NCBI GenBank assembly: GCA_948616985.1
Contig: CAPGDO010000007.1
Coordinates: forward strand, 33,213-97,212
Direction of reading: 5' to 3'
DNA length: 64,000 nt
Source: MGBC163016 sp910588905
GTDB lineage: Bacteria; Actinomycetota; Coriobacteriia; Coriobacteriales; Eggerthellaceae
The notes beneath the pieces were generated by a model. That model was not told the origin of the DNA, searched no databases, and saw nothing but the letters and a program-made list of their open reading frames with translations. The number at the start of each line of letters is the position of its first letter. Position 1 is the first letter of the stretch. Made by a program: the position numbers and the translations under genes. Positions 38,921-48,272 of the stretch are shown here, one piece after another.

Positions 38921-40879
38921 TTAGGCCCGCTCTTGGATGAGCCCCTTCCGGTAGGCCGTCAGCAACCGCTCCAGGTCAGCCACCCGCTGCTGCAGTCGCA
39001 GGCCTGTGTCCGTGTCCGCCACTAACGTGCGCTCTTCCACCCGCTCCACCACGCGCCGGGAGGAATGGATGTCCAGCTCTTGTTCTACCGCAGCTGCGGC
39101 GGATTCCAGCGGTTCATGGGCAGCCAATACGAATCCGTAGGAATTCGAGATGAGCGTATAGCCTGCGATCCCCGTGGTGGGCTGGTAAGCCCGGGAGAAC
39201 CCGCCGTCGATGGTCAGCACGCGACCACCGCACTTGACCGGGTCTTCGCCGTCCTTTGCCTTGACCGGCACATGACCGCAGATGATGCGGGAGCGGTTCG
39301 GGTCCATGCCGAAATCCCGGAAGATCACGGCCATGGCCTCCGGATCATCCGTCAAGGAGTAGAACGGGTTCTTGACCTCTTTGCGGGCTTCCTTCTCTGC
39401 TATCAGATACAGCTCGAAGGTGGCCATCTTGCTCTTGGCGAATTGGGGGGATGAGGGAGAGAGCCACATCCACCAGAGCAGATCGCGGCTGCGCTCTCGT
39501 TCGGCCTCGTCTTCACTGAAGAAGGCGGCCCGCACGGCGTGGTCCAGCACGTCGTAGAGCGCACGTCCCGCATAGGGCTTCCCGAATACATTCGCTTGCT
39601 TCAGGCTGCCGTCCTCGTTCAGCGGCACGCAGGCGTGGAATAGCAGGTTGCCGTTGGAGATCTTGTATAAGCTGCCTGCCTCCAGGAAGATGCGCATATG
39701 ACGTTGCAGCTTCTCTGACCCCGTGAACGCCTGACAGAGGCGCTCCAGCACGCGCTCTTCCTGGGGCGTGAGGCGGTAGGGGTCCAATGGGTCTATGGTG
39801 GGGAATACGGTGTCGGTCAGCTCGTATACGGTGCCGTTCACATCAACGGTGCCACGTTCGTAGTCTATCCGGTGCAGCAGTCGTCGGTCGTCCAGCTCGA
39901 ATTCGGGATGCTCCGCGATCAACTGGCCCTCCACCTTGAACTGGATCACGGCCATGGCCTTCTGGATCTTGACTGCCACCTCATGTTGGCGCTCGGGCAG
40001 ATCCGGGTTGCCCTTCAGCCCGAATGCCACGCAGGGGTCGTCCCCGTAGGCTTCCATGGCGAAGGAGGCTAGCGGCAGGATGTTGATGCCGTAGGCATCC
40101 TCGAGGATGGATAGATTGCCGTAGCGGGCGCAGTTGCGCACTACGTGGGCGATGCATCCCCGCTGCCCCAAGGCAGCTCCCATCCAGACGATATCATGGT
40201 TGCCCCATTGGATGTCGAGGCAGTGATAGTTGGCCAGGGTGTCCATGATGGCATCGGGCGCGGGCCCACGATCATAGATGTCCCCCACGATATGCAGGTG
40301 GTCTACGGCGAAGCGTTGCACGGCCTGACAGAGTGCTTCGACGAAGGCGCGTCCTCGGCCCGTATCCAAGGCGGCCTGGATGATGGTCTGGTGATACTGC
40401 TCCCGATTGACCGCATGGTTGTTCTCGGTGGTCAGCTCCTCTATGGCGTAGGCGAACTCAGGCGGCAACGCCTTGCGCACCTTCGATCGCGTGTACTTGC
40501 CCGAAGCCTGCTTCACTACCGTGATGAGCCGCTCGATGGTCTGGCGGATCCAGGCTTCTTCCTCCTGAGAGGTCATATCGCCTAAGATCAGTTCCATCTT
40601 CTCTCGCGGATAGTAGATCACCGTGGCCAGTTGGCGTTTCTCAGCTTCGGTCAGAGCAGGGCCGAATGCATCCTCTATCTTCAGGCGGACGGAACCGGAG
40701 CCGTTCTTGAGCACGTGGGCGAAGGCATCATATTCTCCGTGGATATCCGAGGCGAACAGCTCTGTGCCCTTCGGGAGATCCAACACCGCCATGAGGTTGA
40801 TGATCTCAGCTGACGCTTCAGCGATAGTAGGGAACTTCTCAGCCAACAGCTCCAAGTAGCGCAGTTCGTCTTGGTCCAT
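38921..40879 (-). CDS. fbp: Fructose-1,6-bisphosphatase, class III
   Basis: 652 residues from ATG 40879, preceded by GGAGGAGACC; a longer frame to 41086 lacks a ribosome site. ELFASDIHGEYDAFAHVLKN, HIVGDIYDRGPAPDAIMDTL and DIQWGNHDIVWMGAALGQRG are the metallophosphoesterase motifs. Length and motif set match the Firmicutes/Coriobacteria class III FBPase (about 640-670 residues). It hydrolyses fructose-1,6-bisphosphate in gluconeogenesis. The C-terminal GGRVLTIDGGFSRAYQPTTG is also typical. A single-gene unit divergent from the PH-domain genes. Confidence 0.93.
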   Translation of the reverse strand: MDQDELRYLELLAEKFPTIAEASAEIINLMAVLDLPKGTELFASDIHGEYDAFAHVLKNGSGSVRLKIEDAFGPALTEAEKRQLATVIYYPREKMELILGDMTSQEEEAWIRQTIERLITVVKQASGKYTRSKVRKALPPEFAYAIEELTTENNHAVNREQYHQTIIQAALDTGRGRAFVEALCQAVQRFAVDHLHIVGDIYDRGPAPDAIMDTLANYHCLDIQWGNHDIVWMGAALGQRGCIAHVVRNCARYGNLSILEDAYGINILPLASFAMEAYGDDPCVAFGLKGNPDLPERQHEVAVKIQKAMAVIQFKVEGQLIAEHPEFELDDRRLLHRIDYERGTVDVNGTVYELTDTVFPTIDPLDPYRLTPQEERVLERLCQAFTGSEKLQRHMRIFLEAGSLYKISNGNLLFHACVPLNEDGSLKQANVFGKPYAGRALYDVLDHAVRAAFFSEDEAERERSRDLLWWMWLSPSSPQFAKSKMATFELYLIAEKEARKEVKNPFYSLTDDPEAMAVIFRDFGMDPNRSRIICGHVPVKAKDGEDPVKCGGRVLTIDGGFSRAYQPTTGIAGYTLISNSYGFVLAAHEPLESAAAAVEQELDIHSSRRVVERVEERTLVADTDTGLRLQQRVADLERLLTAYRKGLIQERA

Positions 40880-41006
40880 GGGTCTCCTCCGGACGGCAGG
40901 TGTGTTCCACCCATTATGCCTTAAACGGACGGGGGTGCAGAGACGCACGTTCTTTCCAGATATGCTATGTTGCCAAGGATCGTAAACCGCAGTTCGAAGG
41001 ATATCT

Positions 41007-41498
41007 ATGCAACCGCTTCCGTCACAACAACTCAATCCCAAGATCAAAGCCGTTTGGCGTATCAACGACGCTATCTGGATCATCATCTGCTATCTGATCT
41101 GCATGGTCCCCTGCGCTATTATTGCCGCCGCGGAACCGGGCGAGGGGTGGCCCCTTCTCCTCATGGCCATCTTCACGATCCTCTTCGTCGCGCTGCTCAT
41201 CCTCTTCTTGGTCATCTTGCCTCCGGTTCGCTATGCTCGTTGGCGTTATCAGCTTTCAGAGGATTACCTGGATATCGCCCGGGGCATCTTCTGGCGCAAG
41301 CGCTTCATCATCCCGTTCATTCGCGTGCAGAACACCGATTCGCGCCAGGGTCCCATCCTGCGCGCCTTCGGTTTGTCTTCCGTCACAGTGTCAGATGCTG
41401 CTGGTTCCCATGAGATCCCCGGCTTGGACAGCTCTGAAGCGGAAGCGCTCCGAGACAAGGCCGCTGAGCTCGCTCGCTTGGCAAGGGAAGATGTCTAA
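41007..41498 (+). CDS. Bacterial PH-domain membrane protein (YdbS-like)
   Basis: 163 residues, GAAGGAT before the ATG. Two membrane segments (DAIWIIICYLICMVPCAIIA and LLLMAIFTILFVALLILFLV), then a bacterial PH (bPH2) domain: YQLSEDYLDIARGIFWRKRF, IPFIRVQNTDSRQGPILRAF, GLSSVTVSDAAGSHEIPGLD. Its stop overlaps the start of the next, larger bPH2 protein, a pair known in Bacillus as YdbS/YdbT, linked there to resistance to bacteriocins; that role is not shown here. Confidence 0.88.
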   Translation: MQPLPSQQLNPKIKAVWRINDAIWIIICYLICMVPCAIIAAAEPGEGWPLLLMAIFTILFVALLILFLVILPPVRYARWRYQLSEDYLDIARGIFWRKRFIIPFIRVQNTDSRQGPILRAFGLSSVTVSDAAGSHEIPGLDSSEAEALRDKAAELARLAREDV

Positions 41499-43345
41499 TG
41501 GAAGAGCAACGTCAACGCGTCCATCATAGCTACATCTGGCTGGGCAGCCTTCGCTCGTTGGGCTGGGTGCTGCTCGTCTTGATCGTAGGGTCGTTCTCTT
41601 CCCTTGCGAGCTTCTTCACCACGTTCACCAGCGGGCCTCAGAACGCTCTCGCTTTGGCCCTCATCCTGGGTTTGATCATCGGCGGCGTGATCGTGCTCTT
41701 CGGTTTAGTGGTAGGCATCCATGCCTGGACCTACCGACACCTCTGGTACGAACTAGGGCCCGAGGAATTCAGCCTGTATTCGGGTATCTTCACGAAGAAG
41801 CGCATGCATGTGCCCTATGCGAAGATCCAGTCCGTAGATCAGAAAGCCAGCCTCATCCAGCGCATCTTCGGGGTGTGCAACATCTCCATCGACACAGCGG
41901 GCGGCGCAACCAATAACGCCATCCTCGTCCCCTACCTCACCAAGCAGCAGGCAGACACCTTGCGCTTAGGCCTGTATGCTCGCAAGCAGCAGGCCGCGGC
42001 TCCTGCACAGGCAGCGGCGGGAGTGCCAGTGGCACCGGCGATGAGCCCTGCGGTCATGGCGAGCGGGACGGCTGGGGTTGCCGTGGCGAATGGGGCCGTA
42101 TCGGCTACGGTGCCCAGTGTTCCTGCGGCCCCTGATGCACCGGGCTCCCAAGGCAACATCCTGGACACCGGTGTAGCGGTGTGGGATCAGGTGGGCGGTA
42201 TCTTCGCGGGGGATGTGGTGAACCATGAGCCCGTCTCCTTTGAGTACAGGCTCTCTAATAAGGAGCTGATCCTCACAGGCCTCTCCAACAGCGGCGGCTT
42301 CGTGGTGGCGGTGATGGTGGCGATCGCAGGTTTAGCTCAGTTCATCAGCGGCGCCTTCGACATCTTCCCCGAAAGCGGTGACCTCATCACAGGCACCCTG
42401 GCCACTTCCTCGGAGCTCTTCGGCCTGGAGGCGGTCATCGCCGTGAGCGCTTTGGCCCTCATCGGCGTAGCGTTGGTGGTGTGGCTCCTCTCCGTCCTGA
42501 ACGCCTGCCTGTCCTTTGGCGGCTTCCACGCGCGGCGTCGTGGGGGTCGGATCGAGATAGAGCGCGGCTTGCTCCAGCATCAGACCCAAAGCGTCAGCAT
42601 CGACCGCATCCAATCAGTGATCGTGAAGCAGACCTTCGTTCGCAAGCTCATGGGCTATTGCGAACTTAGCCTAGGCAAAGTGGATGCTGCCAGCCCTGAG
42701 GATCAATCCGATCAGGGAAGATCCTTGGCTCAGAACGGCATCGTGATCCATCCGTTCCTCAAGAAGGCCCGCGTACAGGAGATCCTGGACGGCCTGGTAC
42801 CGGAATTCGCTGACATTCCCACAGACGAGCAAAAGCTGGCGAAGGCTGCCTTGCGCCGGGGTCTGATCCGGCGCTGCCTTTGGCAGGGCGGAGGCTTCTG
42901 GCTCCTGGTAGTGGCGGCATTGCTGCTGGCGGGGATATCCTTTGCCCAGAGCGAAGGCATCTTCAGCGTCACCGTGGATGATCTGATGGCTGTGTATTGC
43001 CTGACCATAGCAGCTTACCTGCTGATAGGTCTAGGCGTACTGCTCATGGTGCTCGATGTTGTGCGCACGGTGCTCTGGTATCGAGAATCCAGCTTCGCGG
43101 TGAATCGACGCTTCATGCGTCTTGTGAACGGGGGGCTTTCTACGGAGAGCATCACCTTTCCCCGGGTGAAGATCCAGTACGGATTCACGAAGGCGAATCC
43201 GCTGCAGCGCAGGGCGAAGACGGCCACGATCAATGCTTGCACAGCAGCGGGCGTGGGAGGGAGCACCGCCTCTCTGGTGGATGTCACGGAAGCGGCTGCG
43301 GCTACGTGGCTGGAGTGGCTCAAGCCTCGCAGGCCTCAGAGGTAG
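41498..43345 (+). CDS. Multi-bPH2-domain membrane protein (YdbT-like)
   Basis: 615 residues. Three membrane-pair-plus-bPH2 units: first YELGPEEFSLYSGIFTKKRM with HVPYAKIQSVDQKASLIQR; second GGRIEIERGLLQHQTQSVSI; third FAVNRRFMRLVNGGLSTEST-like region with ITFPRVKIQYGFTKANPLQR. A 70-residue Ala/Pro/Val-rich linker (about 165-225) sits between units one and two. It is co-translated with the smaller YdbS-like protein and probably forms a membrane complex with it. Function is not established. Confidence 0.87.
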   Translation: MEEQRQRVHHSYIWLGSLRSLGWVLLVLIVGSFSSLASFFTTFTSGPQNALALALILGLIIGGVIVLFGLVVGIHAWTYRHLWYELGPEEFSLYSGIFTKKRMHVPYAKIQSVDQKASLIQRIFGVCNISIDTAGGATNNAILVPYLTKQQADTLRLGLYARKQQAAAPAQAAAGVPVAPAMSPAVMASGTAGVAVANGAVSATVPSVPAAPDAPGSQGNILDTGVAVWDQVGGIFAGDVVNHEPVSFEYRLSNKELILTGLSNSGGFVVAVMVAIAGLAQFISGAFDIFPESGDLITGTLATSSELFGLEAVIAVSALALIGVALVVWLLSVLNACLSFGGFHARRRGGRIEIERGLLQHQTQSVSIDRIQSVIVKQTFVRKLMGYCELSLGKVDAASPEDQSDQGRSLAQNGIVIHPFLKKARVQEILDGLVPEFADIPTDEQKLAKAALRRGLIRRCLWQGGGFWLLVVAALLLAGISFAQSEGIFSVTVDDLMAVYCLTIAAYLLIGLGVLLMVLDVVRTVLWYRESSFAVNRRFMRLVNGGLSTESITFPRVKIQYGFTKANPLQRRAKTATINACTAAGVGGSTASLVDVTEAAAATWLEWLKPRRPQR

Positions 43346-43457
43346 CGGCATCAATAGAGGCAGTCGGGGGGGTGCTCGGTCTTAGTCCTGACGGGCATCC
43401 CTCGGTATCTTTCAGAGTGCTTCCGCTATCATGTTCCTGCTCAGGGAAGGAGGCGCG

Positions 43458-45809
43458 ATGGATGAGATCGAAGGGTTGCTCAATACCTGCAAGGTATTGT
43501 TCGACAACAGTCTGCAAGCAGTGGGCGTTGCTCGTGTTCTGGTAGACGACCAAGGCGAACCCTACGATTTCCATTACGAATACCTCAACCAATCCATGGC
43601 GAATGTCAGCGGCGCTGCTATCGAAGATCTCATAGGCATCAATGCCTATGAGTATTGGGGCAATGATGACATGAGCTGGCTGAACCATTTCGCAGATGCG
43701 GCGTTCCAGGGCAAAGCCAGCGAATTCGAGACCGTAGCCATCCTCTTCGAGCAGTTCCATCATGTCTATGTGACGCCTTTTGCGCCGGGGTACTGCACCT
43801 TTGTGATCCAAGATGTCACCGAATGGCTGGACAAGGATCCGGCCATGGACGACGATCTTGCCGTGGGTTTGTTCTACCTGGATCTGCGCACCCTGCGTCT
43901 GATGCTCTCCTCCAGGACCCAAGAGCGCTATGGTTTCGAAAAGCGCTATATCCCTGTGGCCACCTTTGCAGAGCGTCTCTTCCAACCCGAGGAGGCTTCG
44001 CTCATCCAATGGCAGGCGGAGCGGTTACCCCTCGAGGTGCGCAACATCCACTTCGAAGGTCGATCCAAGGACGGACGATGGCTGCGGCTCAATTCCAGCC
44101 CCATCGTCCAGTCAGAGCGCTTCGTGTCCTGCCTGATCGAAGATGTGACCGGCCTCAAGGAGGCTGAGGAGCGTAGCGCCCACCGGATGGATGTCATCGA
44201 AAGCCTTACGCGTGAGAACTTCGCGCTCTTCGTGGTGGATATGGTTTCCGGTCAGGTGGATATCTATTGCCAAGCCGAAGACATGCTTGGGGAGGGATTC
44301 GTTCGCTCTCTGGTTGACGACAGCTATGGCGAAGAGCGGGAACGCTATCTTCGCACGGTGGTTGCTCCGGACGACTACGATCAGGTTTCCGCGGCCATCA
44401 GCCGAGAAGGCCTTGAGGCATTCTTCGCGTCAGGGGAGCTAGAATCCACGGTCACGTTCCGACGGATCCTCAACGATGAGGAGAACCACGTAGAGGTTCG
44501 CATCCTGAGCCTTTCCGGACATCCACGTACAGCGGTGCTGGCCGTGCGCAATATCCATGCTGAGATAAAAGAGCAGCTCCGACAGAAACGTGCGCTCCAG
44601 AAGGCGCTTGAGCTGGCCCAGCACGCCAGCGCGGCTAAATCGACCTTTCTCACGAACATGTCCCACGATTTCCGCACCCCTATGAACTCCATTGTGGGCT
44701 TCACGGATCTTGCTCTCGAGCATACAGACGATCCGGCACGCATGGCCGATCACTTGCGAAAGATCAAGCGGTCGAGCAATCATCTCCTCTCCCTCATCAA
44801 TGACGTCTTAGATGTGAGCCGCATCGAGAGCGGTGCCATCAGCCTTGAAGAGGAAGAATTGGACCTGGGAGATCTTGCTCAGGAGATGGAGGACATCTTC
44901 TCAGGAGAGGCCTTGCGTAAGACCATCAGCTTCACCGTTGATGTTTCGCGCCTGCGCCGCACGAAAGTAGTGGCTGACCGGCAGCACATCGGGCAGATCC
45001 TGGTGAATCTCATTGGCAATGCATTCAAGTTCACGAGCGAAGGCGGCTCTGTTTCCGTCGCGTTCGACGAGTTCAACGAAGCCCAAGCGAACTACGGTGC
45101 CCATGTGCCTGACGGCTATGGGCGTTTCGAGTTCATCGTCACCGATACAGGCTGCGGCATGGTGCCGGAATTCCTTGAGCGCCTCTTCGTTCCCTATGAG
45201 CGTGATGGCTTGGGCGAGGTCAATGCCACAGAGGGAACGGGCTTGGGGATGCCCATCACCAAGAATCTAGTCGAGCTTCTGGGCGGGGATATCGAAGTCA
45301 AGAGCGAGGTAGGGAAGGGGAGCGAATTCGTGGTCACCCTACCCTTGCGCTTGGCATCAGCGGTGACCGAGCAGGACGCTCCTGCCAGCCAAGCCCCTTC
45401 GCTCCCTGTAGAGGTTTCCGTCTCTGATTTCTCAGGCAAACGGGCGCTGGTGGTAGACGATGATGACCTTTCCCGGGAGATCACCCATGAGATTCTCCAG
45501 AAGGTGGGCTTCGCGGTGGATGAGGCTGCCGATGGCACTGGAGCCGTAGACAAGGTGCTGACGTCCAACCCCTCTACCTACGACGTGGTGTTGATGGATA
45601 TGCGCATGCCAAAGATGAGTGGAGATGAGGCAGCCCAGATCATCCACGCTGCAGACCGAGAAGACCTCCAACAGCTGCCCATCATCGCGCTCACAGCAGA
45701 CGCCTTCGAAGAGGGTCGCAAACGCAGTCATCGGGCTGGCATGGTGGCCCATATCACGAAGCCGTTCAAGCGCAAGGAGTTGCTAGACCTCCTGGCCCGA
45801 TTCACATAG
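43458..45809 (+). CDS. Hybrid sensor histidine kinase/response regulator
   Basis: 783 residues from ATG 43458 (GGAGG upstream). No membrane segment, so cytosolic. PAS-like sensing regions fill residues 1-375 (ARVLVDDQGEPYDFHYEYLN at the start). The kinase follows: H-box FLTNMSHDFRTPMNSIVGFT with His403, N-box LVNLIGNAFKFTSEGG, G boxes TDTGCGMVPEF and EGTGLGMPITKNLVELLGGD. A receiver domain occupies the end, ALVVDDDDLSREITHEILQK, VVLMDMRMPKMSGDEAA with Asp714, and KPFKRKELLDLLARF. Signals and output partner are unknown; no separate regulator gene is adjacent. The gene ends with the 16-nt motif nine bases after the stop. Confidence 0.92.
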   Translation: MDEIEGLLNTCKVLFDNSLQAVGVARVLVDDQGEPYDFHYEYLNQSMANVSGAAIEDLIGINAYEYWGNDDMSWLNHFADAAFQGKASEFETVAILFEQFHHVYVTPFAPGYCTFVIQDVTEWLDKDPAMDDDLAVGLFYLDLRTLRLMLSSRTQERYGFEKRYIPVATFAERLFQPEEASLIQWQAERLPLEVRNIHFEGRSKDGRWLRLNSSPIVQSERFVSCLIEDVTGLKEAEERSAHRMDVIESLTRENFALFVVDMVSGQVDIYCQAEDMLGEGFVRSLVDDSYGEERERYLRTVVAPDDYDQVSAAISREGLEAFFASGELESTVTFRRILNDEENHVEVRILSLSGHPRTAVLAVRNIHAEIKEQLRQKRALQKALELAQHASAAKSTFLTNMSHDFRTPMNSIVGFTDLALEHTDDPARMADHLRKIKRSSNHLLSLINDVLDVSRIESGAISLEEEELDLGDLAQEMEDIFSGEALRKTISFTVDVSRLRRTKVVADRQHIGQILVNLIGNAFKFTSEGGSVSVAFDEFNEAQANYGAHVPDGYGRFEFIVTDTGCGMVPEFLERLFVPYERDGLGEVNATEGTGLGMPITKNLVELLGGDIEVKSEVGKGSEFVVTLPLRLASAVTEQDAPASQAPSLPVEVSVSDFSGKRALVVDDDDLSREITHEILQKVGFAVDEAADGTGAVDKVLTSNPSTYDVVLMDMRMPKMSGDEAAQIIHAADREDLQQLPIIALTADAFEEGRKRSHRAGMVAHITKPFKRKELLDLLARFT

Positions 45810-45817
45810 GCCGATCG

Positions 45818-45833
45818 CGCGTGATCCTGGGAC
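45818..45833 (+). repeat. 16-nt dispersed motif, copy 2
   Basis: CGCGTGATCCTGGGAC directly after the histidine kinase gene, in the 33-base gap before the convergent small gene. No hairpin cassette accompanies this copy. Confidence 0.7.
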
Positions 45834-45842
45834 GTATCGGCT

Positions 45843-46271
45843 TCAAGGGGTCAGGGTGCGTTCGATATATTCCACGGCATCTCGGAGGGCGCGCAGGGCG
45901 CAGGCATCATCGCGGAAGCTAACGGTGATCAGCGCCAACCCTTCGGATTCGCTCACCCAGGTGGTATGGCCCGCAAAGGTGGCTGCGGTCTCATCGGGAG
46001 TCTGGGCCACCTGTAAGTCGATGATGAGGTGTTCCAGCAGGTGCGCCAGGGAGGTGTGTTCCAGCACGCTGGCGAAGGTGGGACCGTGGGGGTTCACGCA
46101 GGCGTGGAGTGGCAGCTGAGGGAAATCCGCCACTACCCGTTGGGCTAACTGCGGGTTCGTGTACCGCGCGTCCGGCCGCAGCCGTACGCAAGCGGTCAGC
46201 TTCCCAGGCGAGATGGCAAGGCGCTCCACCGTGACGGGGGCCACCGTTCCATATGATCCCATGCGCTCCAT
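45843..46271 (-). CDS. Stand-alone cyanophycin-synthetase N-domain-like protein
   Basis: 142 residues. TSLAHLLEHLIIDLQVAQTP, FAGHTTWVSESEGLALITVS and RDDACALRALRDAVEYIERT follow the pattern of the N-terminal domain of cyanophycin synthetase ('...HL.EH..LELQ...G..T........Y...F.Y.D...A..A...A...'). The ATP-grasp and Mur-ligase domains are absent, so it cannot make cyanophycin alone. Stand-alone domains of this type are known in anaerobes, with unknown function. It is divergent from typA across a 145-base gap. Confidence 0.68.
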   Translation of the reverse strand: MERMGSYGTVAPVTVERLAISPGKLTACVRLRPDARYTNPQLAQRVVADFPQLPLHACVNPHGPTFASVLEHTSLAHLLEHLIIDLQVAQTPDETAATFAGHTTWVSESEGLALITVSFRDDACALRALRDAVEYIERTLTP

Positions 46272-46416
46272 GATGGTCGATGATTATCGCAGGGGCACGG
46301 TGCATTTGCCACCCCGTTCAAGGGGCTGAGGGGCTGCTGTGCCCAAGAGCCCGGGAAAGTGGTTGTAGAATAGCGGTCGCTTTCGCAAAGATCGAGCACT
46401 ATCAGGAGCTGCCTTC

Positions 46417-48225
46417 ATGAAGCAAGAGAATATCCGCAACGTTGCCATCATCGCCCATGTTGACCACGGCAAGACCACGCTCGTGGATCGGCTGCTCTGG
46501 GCTTCCCATGTGTTCCGCGAGAATCAGCAGGTGGAAGAGCGCGTGCTTGACTCCAATGACCAAGAACGCGAACGCGGCATCACCATCCTGTCCAAGAACA
46601 TCTCCATCGCCTACAAGGGCGTCAAGATCAACGTGATAGACACGCCCGGCCACGCTGACTTCGGCGGCGAGGTAGAGCGCGTGCTCAATATGGCCGACGG
46701 CGCTCTGCTCATTGTGGATGCCTATGAGGGGCCGAAGCCCCAGACACGCTTCGTCCTGTCCCATGCCTTGGAGCGCGGACTTCGCATCGTGGTGGTCGTG
46801 AACAAGATCGACCGTCCCAATGCTGATCCGGAAGGTGCGGTGGATAAGGTATTCGATCTCATGGTCGAACTGGGGGCATCCGACACCCAGTTGGATTTCC
46901 CGGTCATCTACGCTTCGGCAGTGAATGGCTATGCCCGCCGGGAGCCGAACGATGGCAACGCTGACATGGTGCCTTTGCTCGATACCATCCTGGAAGAGAT
47001 CCCCGCGCCTGAGGTGGATGAGGATGCTCCGTTGGCTCTGCAGATCTGCACGGTCGACCATTCCAGCTACGAAGGGCGCATCGGTGTGGGGCGTCTGCAC
47101 AGCGGTGTCATCCATGAGAAGGAGAACGTGCTGGTGGTGAAGCCGGATGGCAGCCAGAAGACAGCACAGATCCGCAAGGTATACACCTTCGAGAACCTGG
47201 GCAAAGCCGAAGTGGATGCAGGGGTGGCAGGAGATATCGTGGCCGTCATCGGCATCGAGGACGCTGATATCGGGGACATCGTGACCGATCCTGAGAGCCC
47301 TGTGGAGATGGCGCCCCTCGCGGTGGAGGAGCCCACCATGGCCGTGGTCTTCGAAGCCTCCACCTCTCCTCTCGTAGGTCGCGAAGGTGACATCGTAGGT
47401 GCTCGCCAGCTGAAGGAGCGTCTGCTGCGTGAAAAGGAGAGCAACATCTCCATGCGCATCAACGAATTGGAAGACAAGAGCGGCATCGAGGTGGCCGGGC
47501 GCGGCGTGCTGCACCTGTCCGTGCTCATGGAGACCATGCGGCGGGAGGGCTTCGAGTTCCAGGTAGGACGCCCCCGGGTGGTATACAAGACGGAGAACGG
47601 GCAGAAGCTGGAGCCCATCGAAGAGGCCACCATCGACGTACCCAACGACTACGCAGGCAAGGCCATCGAGGTCATGGGAACCGCAGGCGGCATCATGGAG
47701 GACATGGCTTCGGACGAGACCATGACCCACCTCACCTTCCGCATCCCCACTCGTGGCACCATGGGCCTGAAGACGCGCATCCTGAATGCCACCCATGGCG
47801 AAGCGGTGCTGTTCCACCACTTCCTGGAGTACGGGCCCTATTCCGGTGAGATGACCGGTCGCAAGAACGGCGGCATGATCGCCATGTCCACAGGTAAGGC
47901 AGTGGCCTACGCCTTGGATACGCTGCAAGAGCGCGGACGGCTGTTCGTGGGACCGGGGGACGAGTGCTACGAGGGGATGATCGTGGGCGAGTCTGCCAAA
48001 GAGGGTGACATGGTGGTGAACGTGGAGAAGACGAAGAACCTGGGGAACCAGCGCTCCTCCACGGCAGATAAGGCCATTCAGCTCACGCCTCCGGTGACCT
48101 TCACCCTGGAGGAAGCACTGGAGTACATCGAAGACGATGAGCTGGTGGAGGTCACTCCCGAAAGCGTTCGCTTGCGCAAGCGCTTGCTGTCTGCCACTGA
48201 CCGCAAGAAGGCTGCGAAGAAGTAA
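46417..48225 (+). CDS. typA: Translational GTPase TypA/BipA
   Basis: 602 residues, with AGGAG before the ATG. GTPase motifs: AHVDHGKTTLVDRLLW (G1, Lys19), ERGITILSKN (switch), VIDTPGHADFGGEVERVL (G3), VNKIDRPNADPEGAVDKVFD (G4). Domains II, III and V follow, with the BipA-specific C-terminal part (ALDTLQERGRLFVGPGDECY, VVNVEKTKNLGNQRSSTADK). Acts on the ribosome during stress and assembly. Full length. Confidence 0.96.
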   Translation: MKQENIRNVAIIAHVDHGKTTLVDRLLWASHVFRENQQVEERVLDSNDQERERGITILSKNISIAYKGVKINVIDTPGHADFGGEVERVLNMADGALLIVDAYEGPKPQTRFVLSHALERGLRIVVVVNKIDRPNADPEGAVDKVFDLMVELGASDTQLDFPVIYASAVNGYARREPNDGNADMVPLLDTILEEIPAPEVDEDAPLALQICTVDHSSYEGRIGVGRLHSGVIHEKENVLVVKPDGSQKTAQIRKVYTFENLGKAEVDAGVAGDIVAVIGIEDADIGDIVTDPESPVEMAPLAVEEPTMAVVFEASTSPLVGREGDIVGARQLKERLLREKESNISMRINELEDKSGIEVAGRGVLHLSVLMETMRREGFEFQVGRPRVVYKTENGQKLEPIEEATIDVPNDYAGKAIEVMGTAGGIMEDMASDETMTHLTFRIPTRGTMGLKTRILNATHGEAVLFHHFLEYGPYSGEMTGRKNGGMIAMSTGKAVAYALDTLQERGRLFVGPGDECYEGMIVGESAKEGDMVVNVEKTKNLGNQRSSTADKAIQLTPPVTFTLEEALEYIEDDELVEVTPESVRLRKRLLSATDRKKAAKK

Positions 48226-48272
48226 CCCGGCATCAAGATCGGACGCCTGTGCTCGCCTTTGCGCTCAGCGGG

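Noticed and set aside
46402..47928. A 508-codon frame on the minus strand opposite typA
   Set aside because: typA is fully supported by motifs; the antisense frame is His/Gly-rich with no domain and is a shadow.
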